Positions 33,551 to 42,395 of a stretch of DNA of 64,000 bases are shown here, one piece after another (position 1 is the stretch's first letter; every line of letters starts with the position of its first letter). Made by a program: the position numbers and the translations under genes. This stretch comes from Chelativorans salis (GTDB taxonomy: Bacteria > Pseudomonadota > Alphaproteobacteria > Rhizobiales > Rhizobiaceae). The notes below the pieces were generated by a model. That model saw nothing but the letters and a program-made list of their open reading frames with translations, did not search any database and was not told where the DNA came from. The stretch covers positions 52,252 through 116,251 of the forward strand of contig NZ_JAOCZP010000013.1 in assembly GCF_025336525.1 (NCBI RefSeq), read 5' to 3'.

Positions 33551-35038
33551 TCAGCTACCAGCGGAGAGAGCTTCCTCTTTCGCTGCGTGCATCATGCCCT
33601 TCGCCAACATTTCTGAAAGAATATTGGCAACGAAATCATCCCAGCGCTCATTCCTCGCCAACTCGACGGGAAAAACCCCCGGCAACGCCGACAGCGCCCG
33701 AACCATCCCCCGCGCATCCTTCCCAACGCCCGCCAGCGCCCCACCAATCGCCTCCTCCCGCGGATCACGCAGCGCATAGCCCGCACCGTCGTCCGTGCGA
33801 CCCAGGCAGTAGCGCATCCATGCGGCCACCGCGAAGGCGAAGGGGCGGAGATCCTGGCCGTGCTGCAGCGCGTGCAGCGCCGGCGCCGCGATACGCTGAG
33901 GCAGCTTTTCCGTGCCGTCCATGGCGATCTGGTAGGTCTCGTGGGCGATTGCCGGGTTGGCGAAGCGGCGCGCCAGCGCCTCCGCATAGTCGCCCGTGTC
34001 GATGCCTTCAAGCGGCGCCAGCGTGGCGGCCGCGGCTTTCAGGTGGCGGTGCACGAGCTTTGCAAGTGCCGCGTCGGCCATCACGTCACGCACATACCTA
34101 TGGCCAGAGAGGTACCCCGCATAGGCTATCATTGAATGCGTGCCGTTGAGCATCCGAAGCTTCATCGCCTCGTAGGGGGCGACGTCCTCCACGAAGATCG
34201 CCCCGCCCCGCTCCCATTCAGGCCGGCCTGTGGGGAAGCGGTCCTCGATTACCCATTGCGAGAACGGCTCCGTCTCGATTGCCGCCAGATCGCGCACCCC
34301 CAGTTGCCGCTCGGCTTCCGCCAGCGTGTCGTCAGTGGGCGCCGGGGTGATGCGGTCGACCATGGTCGAGGGGAAGGCGACATGCTCGCCGATCCAATCG
34401 GCGAAAGCCGGATCGAGTCTTCTTGCCAAATCAATCAGGCCCGTGCGAACGAGGTGGCCATTGTCCGGCAGGTTGTCGCAGCAAAGCACGGTGAAGGGCT
34501 GAAGCCCCCTCTCCTTCCTGAGCCGCAATCCCTCCGCGAGAAGCCCGAGCACGCCTTGCGCCGCTCGCGGATCAGCGAGATCGGCGATGATCGCCGGGTG
34601 CGCCGCGTCCACCGTCCCTTCCGCCCGGTCGATGCCATAGGCCTTCTCGGTGACGGTGAGGCTGACGATGCGGGTCTCCGGCGCTGCAAGGGCAGTCAGC
34701 GGCGCCTGGCGATCGTGCGCCGCGGCGATCACCTTGCGGATGCTGCCGATCACCCGCGCCGAGACCCCCTCCTCGCCGCGCTCGATCAGCGTGTAGAGCC
34801 CATCCTGCGGGTTCAGCGCATCGGCGATTTCCGTGCTGCGCAGGCTGATGCCGTCGATGCGCCAGCCGCCGCCCGCCTCGGCAAGGGCAGCGTCCGTATA
34901 AACGGCCTGATGCGCCCGGTGAAACGCGCCGAGTCCAATATGGACGATGCCGGCGCCGAAGCGAGCCGGATCGTAGGCAGGACGCGCGACGGCGGCGGGC
35001 AGGCCGGCAAGCGCGGCAATGCCGAGCCGCCCGCTCAT
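33551..35038 (-). CDS. uxuB: Mannitol dehydrogenase family, fructuronate reductase (UxuB-like)
   Basis: A 495-residue polyol dehydrogenase: GIVHIGLGAFHRAHQAVYTD (NAD site), TVLCCDNLPDNGHLVR, then KLRMLNGTHSMIAYAGYLSG with the conserved Lys-Asn-His catalytic group. With the mannonate dehydratase gene overlapping upstream (ATGA), D-mannonate:NAD oxidoreductase is the best call. Mannitol or altronate oxidoreductases are close relatives. In this pathway it interconverts fructuronate and mannonate. Confidence 0.88.
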   Translation of the reverse strand: MSGRLGIAALAGLPAAVARPAYDPARFGAGIVHIGLGAFHRAHQAVYTDAALAEAGGGWRIDGISLRSTEIADALNPQDGLYTLIERGEEGVSARVIGSIRKVIAAAHDRQAPLTALAAPETRIVSLTVTEKAYGIDRAEGTVDAAHPAIIADLADPRAAQGVLGLLAEGLRLRKERGLQPFTVLCCDNLPDNGHLVRTGLIDLARRLDPAFADWIGEHVAFPSTMVDRITPAPTDDTLAEAERQLGVRDLAAIETEPFSQWVIEDRFPTGRPEWERGGAIFVEDVAPYEAMKLRMLNGTHSMIAYAGYLSGHRYVRDVMADAALAKLVHRHLKAAAATLAPLEGIDTGDYAEALARRFANPAIAHETYQIAMDGTEKLPQRIAAPALHALQHGQDLRPFAFAVAAWMRYCLGRTDDGAGYALRDPREEAIGGALAGVGKDARGMVRALSALPGVFPVELARNERWDDFVANILSEMLAKGMMHAAKEEALSAGS

Positions 35039-36252
35039 GGCGCCAGCCCGTATTGCGGATGGGAAAGCGCCGTCATGATGCCGCGCAATTCCGCCAGTCC
35101 CTTGAGCCGGCCGATGGCCGGATAGCCCGGCTGCGCCTGGCGCTTAAGGTCGTCGAGGATGTCCTGCCCGTGGTCCGGCCGCATGGGGATCGAATGATCG
35201 GCCCGCCCGGACGCCCTGCGGCGCGCCTCCTCCTTCAGCACCTCGGCAATCAGCGCCACCATATCGGTGCCGCCGGCAAGATGCTCGTCCTCGAAGAAAG
35301 AGCCGGCAACGGCGTCGCTCTCGCGCCTCACATTGCGCAGGTGCAGGAAGTACACGCGCTCACCCAGCCGCTGCATCATGCCCGGCAGGTCGTTGTCAGG
35401 CCGCGCGCCGAGAGAGCCGGAACACAGCGTGATGCCGTTGGCGGGGGAATCGACCGCCTGCATCATGGCCGCGTAGTCGGCCTCCGTCGACATGATGCGC
35501 GGCAGGCCGAGCAGCGGGAACGGCGGGTCGTCCGGATGGCAGCAGAGCCGGATGCCCGCCTCCTCCGCCGTCGGCACCACCGCTTCCAGAAAAGCAATGA
35601 AGTGACTGCGCAGCCGATCCGCCGAAATGGCACCATAAGCCTCGAGATGCGCCCGAAGGCCGTCCAGCGTCAGATGCTCGGCAGCACCCGGAAGACCGAA
35701 GGCGACGTTACGGGCTAGCGCCTCCTGCCGCGCCTCGTCCATTCCGGCAAAGCGGCGGGCAGCCTCCTCCGCCACCTCAGCGGGAAAGTCGTCCTTGGCC
35801 CCCGGCCGCTTCAGGATGTGGATGTCGAAGGCGGCGAAGTCCGCGAAGTCGAAGCGCATGCAGGTGCCGCCGTGCGGCAGGCGCCAGGCGAGATCCGTGC
35901 GCGTCCAGTCGAGCACCGGCATGAAGTTGTAGCAGACGACTTCGATGCCCGCGGCCGCAAGGTTCTTCAGGCTCGTCTTGTAATTGGCGACGTGCTCGCG
36001 CCAGGCGCCCGTCTGCCGCTTGATGTCCTCGGAGACCGGCAGGCTCTCCGCCACCTCCCAGTTGAGCCCCGAGGGCCGGCCGTCGGACATGCGGCCGATA
36101 TCGTCCTGCCTTTTGGCAATCTCCGCCGGCTCCCAGATCGCGCCCGCAGGCACGTGATGCAGCGCCGAGACGACGCCCTCCACACCCGCCTGCCGCATGT
36201 CATCCACCGAGACGAGATCCCTCGGCCCGAACCAGCGCCACGTCTGCCTCAT
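35035..36252 (-). CDS. uxuA: Mannonate dehydratase (UxuA)
   Basis: A 405-residue TIM-barrel enzyme with the family start TWRWFGPRDLVSVDDMRQAG and segments VVCYNFMPVLDWTRTDLAWR, LCCHPDDPPFPLLGLPRIMS and FLHLRNVRRE, which carry metal-site Cys/His residues. It dehydrates D-mannonate to 2-keto-3-deoxygluconate. First gene of the uxuA-uxuB operon, divergent from a GntR regulator across 144 bases of promoter DNA. Confidence 0.94.
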   Translation of the reverse strand: MRQTWRWFGPRDLVSVDDMRQAGVEGVVSALHHVPAGAIWEPAEIAKRQDDIGRMSDGRPSGLNWEVAESLPVSEDIKRQTGAWREHVANYKTSLKNLAAAGIEVVCYNFMPVLDWTRTDLAWRLPHGGTCMRFDFADFAAFDIHILKRPGAKDDFPAEVAEEAARRFAGMDEARQEALARNVAFGLPGAAEHLTLDGLRAHLEAYGAISADRLRSHFIAFLEAVVPTAEEAGIRLCCHPDDPPFPLLGLPRIMSTEADYAAMMQAVDSPANGITLCSGSLGARPDNDLPGMMQRLGERVYFLHLRNVRRESDAVAGSFFEDEHLAGGTDMVALIAEVLKEEARRRASGRADHSIPMRPDHGQDILDDLKRQAQPGYPAIGRLKGLAELRGIMTALSHPQYGLAP

Positions 36253-36297
36253 CGATACTCCTCTTCACCTCGCCACAAGCGTCGACCGCCCCGCCGG

Positions 36298-36375
36298 TTC
36301 CATACCAGCCCCCGTGAAGCGAATTGGTAGCAGGAACCCTTCCTGTTGACTAGTATGGAAGTATGGAGCTAAATA
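36298..36375. promoter_or_regulatory. Promoter of the GntR gene with GTATGGA operator half-sites
   Basis: TTGACT (36346-36351), an 18-base spacer and TAAATA (36370-36375) make a good sigma-70 promoter. The spacer holds two adjacent copies, GTATGGAA (36353-36360) and GTATGGAG (36361-36368). The reverse complement TTCCATAC lies at 36298-36305, nearer uxuA. A GntR dimer or tetramer bound to these could control both directions. Sequence seen; binding inferred. Confidence 0.65.
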
Positions 36376-36396
36376 CCCTTCGGGAGGCAAGTGCCG

Positions 36397-37125
36397 ATGA
36401 ACGTCGAACCGCGCAGGGAATGGACGCTGGAGCAGGGCGCGCCAATCGGGCCGCAGCTCTACCGCATCCTGCGCGAGCGCATCATCGGCGCCGACCTCAC
36501 CCCCGGCAGCCTGATCTCCGAATCCGAGGTCGCCAAGACCTATTCACTCAGCCGTCAGCCCGTGCGCGAGGCCTTCATCAAGCTCGCCGAGGACGGTCTG
36601 GTGGAAATCCGCCCACAGCGTGGCACGCTGGTCCGAAAGATCTCGCCGGCGGCGGTGATGGACGCACGCTTCGTGCGCGAGGCCATCGAGGCAGACATCG
36701 TCAAGCTGGTCGCCGAAGAAGCCGACGAGGCGCTCGTCAAGGAACTGACCGGCCAGCTCGCGATCCAGCGGGAACTGCCGGACAACGAGGCTGACCGCTT
36801 CATCGCGCTCGATGAGCGCTTCCACCGTACGCTCGCCGAGGCGGCGGGCAAGGCTTATGCCTGGAAGATGATCGAGGAAGTGAAAGCGCAGATGGACCGG
36901 GTGCGCTACCTGAGCGCCCTGCACTTCCCCAAGCGCGCGCTCGTCGCCCAGCATACGGAGATCGCCGAGGCCATCGCCCGGCGCGACGCACAAGCGGCGG
37001 AACAGGCCATGCGCGGCCATCTGCGCAAGATTCTGATAGATCTTCCGGCAATTGCCGAGGCACGACCGGATTTTTTTGAAACGGCGGACCGAACCATCAC
37101 AATCAACAAGGAGGAAACACCATGA
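36397..37125 (+). CDS. GntR-family (FadR/VanR subfamily) regulator of sugar-acid genes
   Basis: A 242-residue regulator: winged helix (PQLYRILRERIIGADLTPGS, VAKTYSLSRQPVREAFIKLA) and an all-helical FCD effector domain (DERFHRTLAEAAGKAYAWKM, HTEIAEAIARRDAQAAEQAM), whose His/Asp residues usually bind a metal and a carboxylate. I took ATG 36397 with GGGAGG 10 bases upstream; GTG 36391 is also possible. The ATGA overlap with dctP and divergence from uxuAB point to control by a hexuronate-derived acid. Confidence 0.9.
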   Translation: MNVEPRREWTLEQGAPIGPQLYRILRERIIGADLTPGSLISESEVAKTYSLSRQPVREAFIKLAEDGLVEIRPQRGTLVRKISPAAVMDARFVREAIEADIVKLVAEEADEALVKELTGQLAIQRELPDNEADRFIALDERFHRTLAEAAGKAYAWKMIEEVKAQMDRVRYLSALHFPKRALVAQHTEIAEAIARRDAQAAEQAMRGHLRKILIDLPAIAEARPDFFETADRTITINKEETP

Positions 37126-38090
37126 AACCATTGTCTACATTCACGACGGCGCTGGTGGCCGGCGTCATCTTCGCCGGCTCGGCGCTGGCGCAGGAGATGA
37201 CGCTGAAGCTCGGCCATCTCGCCAACGAGGAGAACACCTGGCACAAGGCGTCGGTGAAGTTCGGCGAGGAGCTCGAGGCGCTCACCGACGGGCGCATCAC
37301 CGTCGAGGTCTACCCCAACGAGTCGCTCGGCAAGGAGATGGACCTCATCAACGGCATGCAGCTCGGCACCGCCGACATGACGATCACCGGCGAGAGCCTG
37401 CAGAACTGGGCACCCAAGGCCGCGCTGCTTGCCGTGCCCTATGCCTATGGTTCTCTGGAAGAGATGGACGAGGTGGCCAGCGGCGAGATCGGCGACCAGA
37501 TCGAAGCGCAGATCATCGAGAAGGCGCAAATCCGTCCCATCGCCTATTTCGCGCGTGGCCCGCGCAACCTCACCTCCAACCGGCCGATCACCTCGCCGGA
37601 CGAGCTCAACCGTCTGAAGCTCCGCGTGCCGAACGTGCCGCTCTTCGTCGACGTGTGGGAGGTGCTCGGCGCCCAGCCGACGCCGATGGCCTTCTCGGAA
37701 GTCTTCACCTCACTGCAGAACGGCACCATCGACGCCCAAGAAAACCCCTTGGCGCTCATTCACTCGGCAAACTTCAACGAGGTGCAGAGCCACGTAAACC
37801 TGACAGAGCACGTGCGTTCCTGGATCTACCTCACCATCTCTGAGGTCACCTGGAACAAGCTCTCCGATGAGGACAAGGAAGCGGTGATGGAAGCGGCGAG
37901 CCGTGCCCAGGAGTATGAGCGCGAGCTGTTCCTCGCCGACGAGGAGCGCCTCGCCGAGACGCTCCAGGAGAACGGCATGACCTTCGTCGAAGTCGACCAG
38001 GATGCCTTTGCGCAGAAGGCCAAGGACGCGGTTCTGGCCAATGTGAACGAGGAGATCAAGCCGACCGTCGAGCAGTTGTTCGCGGATTGA
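37122..38090 (+). CDS. TRAP transporter substrate-binding protein (DctP type), sugar-acid cluster
   Basis: A 322-residue secreted protein with a signal peptide ending GSALAQ. DctP hallmarks include GRITVEVYPNESLGKEMDLI, LNRLKLRVPNVPLFVDVWEV and FTSLQNGTIDAQENPLALIH. This subtype is common for uronates and sugar acids (UxuP/SiaP-like). A 200-base gap with a palindromic repeat separates it from dctQ, which may lower permease expression relative to the binder. Confidence 0.92.
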   Translation: MKPLSTFTTALVAGVIFAGSALAQEMTLKLGHLANEENTWHKASVKFGEELEALTDGRITVEVYPNESLGKEMDLINGMQLGTADMTITGESLQNWAPKAALLAVPYAYGSLEEMDEVASGEIGDQIEAQIIEKAQIRPIAYFARGPRNLTSNRPITSPDELNRLKLRVPNVPLFVDVWEVLGAQPTPMAFSEVFTSLQNGTIDAQENPLALIHSANFNEVQSHVNLTEHVRSWIYLTISEVTWNKLSDEDKEAVMEAASRAQEYERELFLADEERLAETLQENGMTFVEVDQDAFAQKAKDAVLANVNEEIKPTVEQLFAD

Positions 38091-38184
38091 TCATGAAGCA
38101 ATGTGGGCGGCGCGGGGTCGGGCTCGCGCCGCTTGCTCCGGCGCCTCTTCTGCACCGCTGGCGAGAGCCAACACAATGGCCAAT

Positions 38185-38230
38185 CTTCCCCCTCGTGGGA
38201 GAGATGTCCGGCAGGACAGAGGGGGGCGCC
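38185..38230. repeat. Palindromic intergenic repeat between dctP and dctQ
   Basis: A C-rich arm with CTTCCCCCTC near 38185, GTGGGAGAGATG and GTCCGGCAGGAC, and a G-rich end (AGAGGGGGGCG) match parts of the longer element at 45785-45942. The 200-base gap holds no gene. Its location inside an operon means it is transcribed and could act as an mRNA-stabilising or processing structure. Confidence 0.6.
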
Positions 38231-38290
38231 AAGGAACACCGGCATCTCCCTGTGGCCGACCTCACCTAAAGCGCTCACCCCGGAGCCCAT

Positions 38291-38797
38291 ATGCCGCCCC
38301 ACCTCCACACCGCCCTCATAACCCTCTGCCGGTTTGCGGTAGGCTTCTCCTTCGCGGTGCTGATCTTCGCCGTGCTGGTCCAGGTTCTCGGCCGCTCCGT
38401 CTTCTCCTCATCCCCCGTCTGGACGGAGGAACTCACCCGCTTCGCCCTGCTCTATCTCGCCGCCTTCGGTGCCGGCCTTTCCTACCGCAGCGGCGATCTC
38501 GTCAACGTCGACATCGTCAGCGAAGCCCTGCCGGGCCGCCTGCCCGTCCTCCTGCGCTTCGTCTCCGCCGCCGCAACTATCGTCCTGTGCGCTGCCCTGA
38601 TCCTGCCGGCCTGGCGCTTCACCGTCATCGGCAACCTGCAGACCTCGCCGGCGCTCGGCTGGCGGATGAGCTTCATCCACGCGAGCGTTCTCGTTCTCAT
38701 CGGCTCTCTGTTCCTCTTCGCCCTCCTGCGCGCCGTCGCCATGCTGGCAGGGCGCAGTGACGGGCGCCCAGCCGTCGACCCGGACCTACCACAATGA
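38291..38797 (+). CDS. TRAP transporter small permease (DctQ type), sugar-acid cluster
   Basis: A 168-residue, four-helix protein with VQVLGRSVFSSSPVWTEELT and SYRSGDLVNVDIVSEALPGR, the DctQ pattern. Its stop overlaps the dctM start (ATGA). Works with the DctM protein in ion-driven import of the ligand delivered by DctP. Confidence 0.9.
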   Translation: MPPHLHTALITLCRFAVGFSFAVLIFAVLVQVLGRSVFSSSPVWTEELTRFALLYLAAFGAGLSYRSGDLVNVDIVSEALPGRLPVLLRFVSAAATIVLCAALILPAWRFTVIGNLQTSPALGWRMSFIHASVLVLIGSLFLFALLRAVAMLAGRSDGRPAVDPDLPQ

Positions 38798-40071
38798 ACC
38801 TCGCCATCCTCATCGGCGTCTTTATCGGCGGTCTCGCCGCCGGCATTCCCGTGGCCGTCACACTCGGTCTCGCTTCCATGTGCTATCTGCTGGCCGCCGG
38901 CATCCCGCTCGTCGTGATGCCGCAGAAGATGTATGCGGGCATCGATGTCTTCGTGCTCCTGTCCATCCCCGGCTTCATCCTCGCCGGCAACCTGATGAAC
39001 CACGGCGGCATCACCGAGCGCATTATCCGCTTCGCCAATGCGCTGGTCGGCTGGATGCGCGGGGGCTTAGGTCTTTCCAACGTGGCGGGCTCGATGCTGT
39101 TCGGCGGCATTTCCGGCACGGCGGTGGCCGATGCGGCCTCCATCGGCGGCGTCATGATCCCGGGTATGAAGAAGGCCGGCTACCCGGCCGACTTTTCCGC
39201 CGCCGTCACCGCCGCCTCCTCCACCGTCGGCCCCATCATCCCGCCCAGCGTGCCGATGATCATCGTCGGCTCGCTGTCGGGCATCTCCGTCGGCCGCATG
39301 TTCATCGCCGGCGCCGTGCCCGGCATCCTTCTCGGTCTCGCCATGATGGTGACGGTCTATATCATCGCCGTGCGCCGCAATTTCCCGCGCCAGCCCTGGC
39401 AGGGCGTCCCCGAGCTCGGCCGCGCCTTCATGGGCGCCTTCTGGGCGCTGGCCATGACTGCGCTCATCGTCGGCGGGCTGCTCTCCGGCATGATGACGCC
39501 GACCGAGACGGCGGTGGTCGCCAGCGTCTACGCCTTCATCGTCGGTGCCTTCATCTACCGCGACCTCCAGCTGAAGATGGTCCCCAAGGTGCTTGTCGAC
39601 AGCGCCGTCTCCTCCGCCGCCATCCTGGCGCTGGTCGGCTTCGCCAACGTCTTCGGCTGGATCCTCGTCTCCGAGCGCATCCCGCAGACCGTCGCCAGCG
39701 CCGTGCTCTCGGTGACGGAGAACAAGTTCCTCGTCATCCTGCTCATCAACCTGTTCCTGCTCTTCATCGGCATGTTCATGGAGACGATCGCCGCGCTGAT
39801 CGTGCTCTTCGTGCCGCTGCTCACGCTGGCACAGAGCGTCGGCGTCGAGCCACTGCACTTCGCCACTTTCGCCGTTTTGAACCTGATGATAGGGCTGACC
39901 ACGCCACCCGTCGGCGTCTGTCTGTTCGTCTGTGCGGGCATCGCCCGGCTGCCGCTGGCGCCGGTGGTCAAGGCGATCGCGCCGTTTCTTTTGACAAACA
40001 TCCTGGTGCTGCTCATGGTCTCCTACTATCCCCCCTTGGCGACCTGGTTGCCCAGCCTTCTGTTCGATTGA
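38794..40071 (+). CDS. TRAP transporter large permease (DctM type), sugar-acid cluster
   Basis: A 425-residue multi-pass protein: GGLGLSNVAGSMLFGGISGT, GGVMIPGMKKAGYPADFSAA, STVGPIIPPSVPMIIVGSLS and GLTTPPVGVCLFVCAGIARL are DctM blocks. Followed after 11 bases by the dehydrogenase gene, so they are probably co-transcribed. Confidence 0.94.
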   Translation: MNLAILIGVFIGGLAAGIPVAVTLGLASMCYLLAAGIPLVVMPQKMYAGIDVFVLLSIPGFILAGNLMNHGGITERIIRFANALVGWMRGGLGLSNVAGSMLFGGISGTAVADAASIGGVMIPGMKKAGYPADFSAAVTAASSTVGPIIPPSVPMIIVGSLSGISVGRMFIAGAVPGILLGLAMMVTVYIIAVRRNFPRQPWQGVPELGRAFMGAFWALAMTALIVGGLLSGMMTPTETAVVASVYAFIVGAFIYRDLQLKMVPKVLVDSAVSSAAILALVGFANVFGWILVSERIPQTVASAVLSVTENKFLVILLINLFLLFIGMFMETIAALIVLFVPLLTLAQSVGVEPLHFATFAVLNLMIGLTTPPVGVCLFVCAGIARLPLAPVVKAIAPFLLTNILVLLMVSYYPPLATWLPSLLFD

Positions 40072-40082
40072 GGTATCAAGAT

Positions 40083-41129
40083 ATGGAAACCCGAGTCTGC
40101 CGTCTCTACGGCGCCCACGACATCCGCATCGAGCGCCAGCCGGTGGCCGCCCCCGGCCCCGGCGAGGCGCTGGTGCGCGTCGGCGCCGGCGGCATCTGCG
40201 GCTCCGACCTGCATTACTACCACGACGGCGGCTTCGGCCCCATCCGCGTGCGCGAGCCGATCATCCTCGGCCATGAGGTCGCGGGCACTGTCGAGGCCGT
40301 AGGCGAGGGCGTGGAAGGCCTCAGCCCCGGCGACCGCGTGGCGCTCAACCCGAGCCGGCCGTGCGGCGAATGCCGCTATTGCCGCGAGGGCCTGCGCCAG
40401 CATTGCCTTTCCATGCGCTTCTACGGCTCGGCCATGCGCTTCCCCCACGAGCAGGGCGGCTTCCGCGACCTGATCGTTACGCAAGCGTTCCAATGCGAAC
40501 GGATCGGCCCCGAAACGAGCCTTGCCGAGGCTGCCGTGGCAGAACCCCTGGCCGTGTGCCTGCACGCAGTAAATCGCGCCGGCACGCCCGAAGGCAAGCG
40601 CGTTCTAGTGACCGGCGCCGGGCCGATCGGCGTCCTCACCGTGGCGGCGTGCGCCCATGCCGGAGCGGCCGAGATCGTCATCACCGACTTGCAAAACCCA
40701 CCGCTGGAGGTGGCACGCGCCATGGGCGCTACGAAGACGGTAAACGTGGCCGCAGAGGCGCAAGCGCTCGAGCCCTACTCCGAGGAAAAAGGCACCTTCG
40801 ACCTCGCCTTCGAATGCTCCGCCGCCGCACCCGCCCTGAAATCCGCCATCCAGGCCGTGCGTCCGCAGGGCACCATCGTCCAGGTGGGCGTGACGGGCGA
40901 GCTTCCCATTCCCGTCAATCTCCTGGTCGGCAAGGAGATCAACCTCATAGGCTCGCACCGCTTCGACGCCGAATTCGCCGAGGCCGTCCGCCTCATCGAC
41001 AGCCGCGCCATCAATGTGCGCCCGATCATCTCCGGCAGCTTCCCGCTGGAAGACGCCGTGGCCGCCTTCGAGCGCGCCGGCGACCGCAGCCGCGCCGTGA
41101 AGGTGCAGCTGACCTTCGCGGACAGCTGA
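40083..41129 (+). CDS. Zinc-dependent medium-chain dehydrogenase, L-idonate 5-dehydrogenase-like
   Basis: A 348-residue MDR enzyme: GAGGICGSDLHYYHDGGFGP (catalytic Zn cysteine), ILGHEVAGTVEAVGEGVEGL, structural-Zn cysteines in RPCGECRYCREGLRQHC, and the Rossmann loop VTGAGPIGVLTVAACAHAG. LHYYHDGGFG is typical of L-idonate 5-dehydrogenases. In this operon it probably oxidises L-idonate, L-gulonate or a related acid to a keto-acid leading to UxuB/UxuA. ATG at 40083 with GAGG upstream. Confidence 0.85.
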   Translation: METRVCRLYGAHDIRIERQPVAAPGPGEALVRVGAGGICGSDLHYYHDGGFGPIRVREPIILGHEVAGTVEAVGEGVEGLSPGDRVALNPSRPCGECRYCREGLRQHCLSMRFYGSAMRFPHEQGGFRDLIVTQAFQCERIGPETSLAEAAVAEPLAVCLHAVNRAGTPEGKRVLVTGAGPIGVLTVAACAHAGAAEIVITDLQNPPLEVARAMGATKTVNVAAEAQALEPYSEEKGTFDLAFECSAAAPALKSAIQAVRPQGTIVQVGVTGELPIPVNLLVGKEINLIGSHRFDAEFAEAVRLIDSRAINVRPIISGSFPLEDAVAAFERAGDRSRAVKVQLTFADS

Positions 41130-41154
41130 CGCTCCGGGGGATGCAGCCGCCGCC

Positions 41155-42321
41155 CTATTCGTGGGCAATGCGGTAGATCGCCCCGTTCGCATCGTCGGCG
41201 ACGAGCAGCGCACCGTCGGCGGCGATGGCGAGGCCGGCGGGGCGGCCGAAGTGGGCCTGGCCGTCCTCGATCAGGAAGCCGGTGAGGAAGTCCTCCACCT
41301 GCTGCGGCTCACCATTCTCGAAGACGACGCGCACGACCTTGTAACCTGCAGGCTCGGCGCGGTTGAAGGAGCCGTGCAGCGCCACGAACGCATCATTGTG
41401 GTATTCCTCGGGGAACTGCTCGGCATCATAGAAGACCAGGTTGAGCGCCGAGGCATGGGCATCGAAGGTGAGCGTCGGGGCCTCCGTCTCGTTGCGGCAG
41501 TATTCTCCCTTCTCCGCGCCTTCCGGCTCCGTAAAGCTCATCCAGTCCGGCTCACGGTCGCCGATGCAGAAGGGCCAGCCGTAATGAGCACCTTCCTCGA
41601 TGAGGTTCAGTTCCTCGCCGGGAAACTCGTCGCCGCGATGGTCAACGCCCTGGTCAGTAGCCCACATCTGCCCCGTCTCGGGGTGCCAGTCGAAGCCGAG
41701 ATGGTTGCGCAGGCCATGGGCGAAGACGGAGCGGCTGCCGTCCTCGACATTGACGCGGAGGTCGGCCGCCTTCTCCTCCGTCAATTCGAAGCAGGAATTG
41801 CACGAGCTGCCCATGTTGACATGGAGCGCGCCGTCGGGTGCGAAGCCAATGGTGGTGCGGGCATGCTGGCCGCCGCCCGGCAGATCGTCGATGATCGTCT
41901 CCATCTCGCCCAGCGAGCCGTCATCGCCGATATCGGCAGCCATGATCTCGGTTGCCGTGGCCAGATACATGCGCCGATCGCGTATGGCGATGCCGTGGAC
42001 CCCCGCCAGATCGGAGGCGACCGTGCGCGGCTCGCTCCCCGCACCGTCGAGCGCGATGACCTCCCCTTGCGACGGACCAGTTGCGTAGACGGTACCATCC
42101 TCGCCCACGGCCAGCATGCGCGGCCCCTGAAGATCGCGGGCAAACAGCGTCACCGAAAAGCCGTCAGGAAGCTGAAGCTGCTGCACGAGGTCGTCGCTGA
42201 GTTCCCTCTGCTCGGGGCGGAAGACATTGGTCTCGACCGTATGCAGCTCGCCATATTGCTGTGCATGGACATGTGCCGGCAGCAGCAGGGTACCTGCGGC
42301 CAACAAGGCTTTCCAGGCCAT
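41155..42321 (-). CDS. Exported PQQ-dependent sugar dehydrogenase-like (sorbosone dehydrogenase family)
   Basis: A 388-residue beta-propeller protein with a signal peptide (MAWKALLAAGTLLLPAHVHA) and GSDH/sorbosone dehydrogenase blocks (GFAPDGALHVNMGSSCNSCF, FAHGLRNHLGFDWHPETGQM, NLIEEGAHYGWPFCIGD, HGSFNRAEPAGYKV). The two nearby cysteines (CNSC) are not a heme motif. It would oxidise aldoses or sorbosone in the periplasm; the electron acceptor is not encoded nearby. ATG 42321 has GAGGAGGAAA. Convergent with the idonate dehydrogenase gene, 25 bases apart. Confidence 0.85.
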   Translation of the reverse strand: MAWKALLAAGTLLLPAHVHAQQYGELHTVETNVFRPEQRELSDDLVQQLQLPDGFSVTLFARDLQGPRMLAVGEDGTVYATGPSQGEVIALDGAGSEPRTVASDLAGVHGIAIRDRRMYLATATEIMAADIGDDGSLGEMETIIDDLPGGGQHARTTIGFAPDGALHVNMGSSCNSCFELTEEKAADLRVNVEDGSRSVFAHGLRNHLGFDWHPETGQMWATDQGVDHRGDEFPGEELNLIEEGAHYGWPFCIGDREPDWMSFTEPEGAEKGEYCRNETEAPTLTFDAHASALNLVFYDAEQFPEEYHNDAFVALHGSFNRAEPAGYKVVRVVFENGEPQQVEDFLTGFLIEDGQAHFGRPAGLAIAADGALLVADDANGAIYRIAHE

Positions 42322-42395
42322 GGTTTCCTCCTCTCGTCTTGGCTCCGCCTCCCAACCCCGTTGCACAATTCCTGTTCCGCCGCACGGGCGGCGGA

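Noticed and set aside
38757..40082. N-terminal 442-codon extension of the idonate dehydrogenase frame
   Set aside because: It runs through the dctM gene in another frame and is Arg/His-rich; the real start with ribosome site is at 40083.
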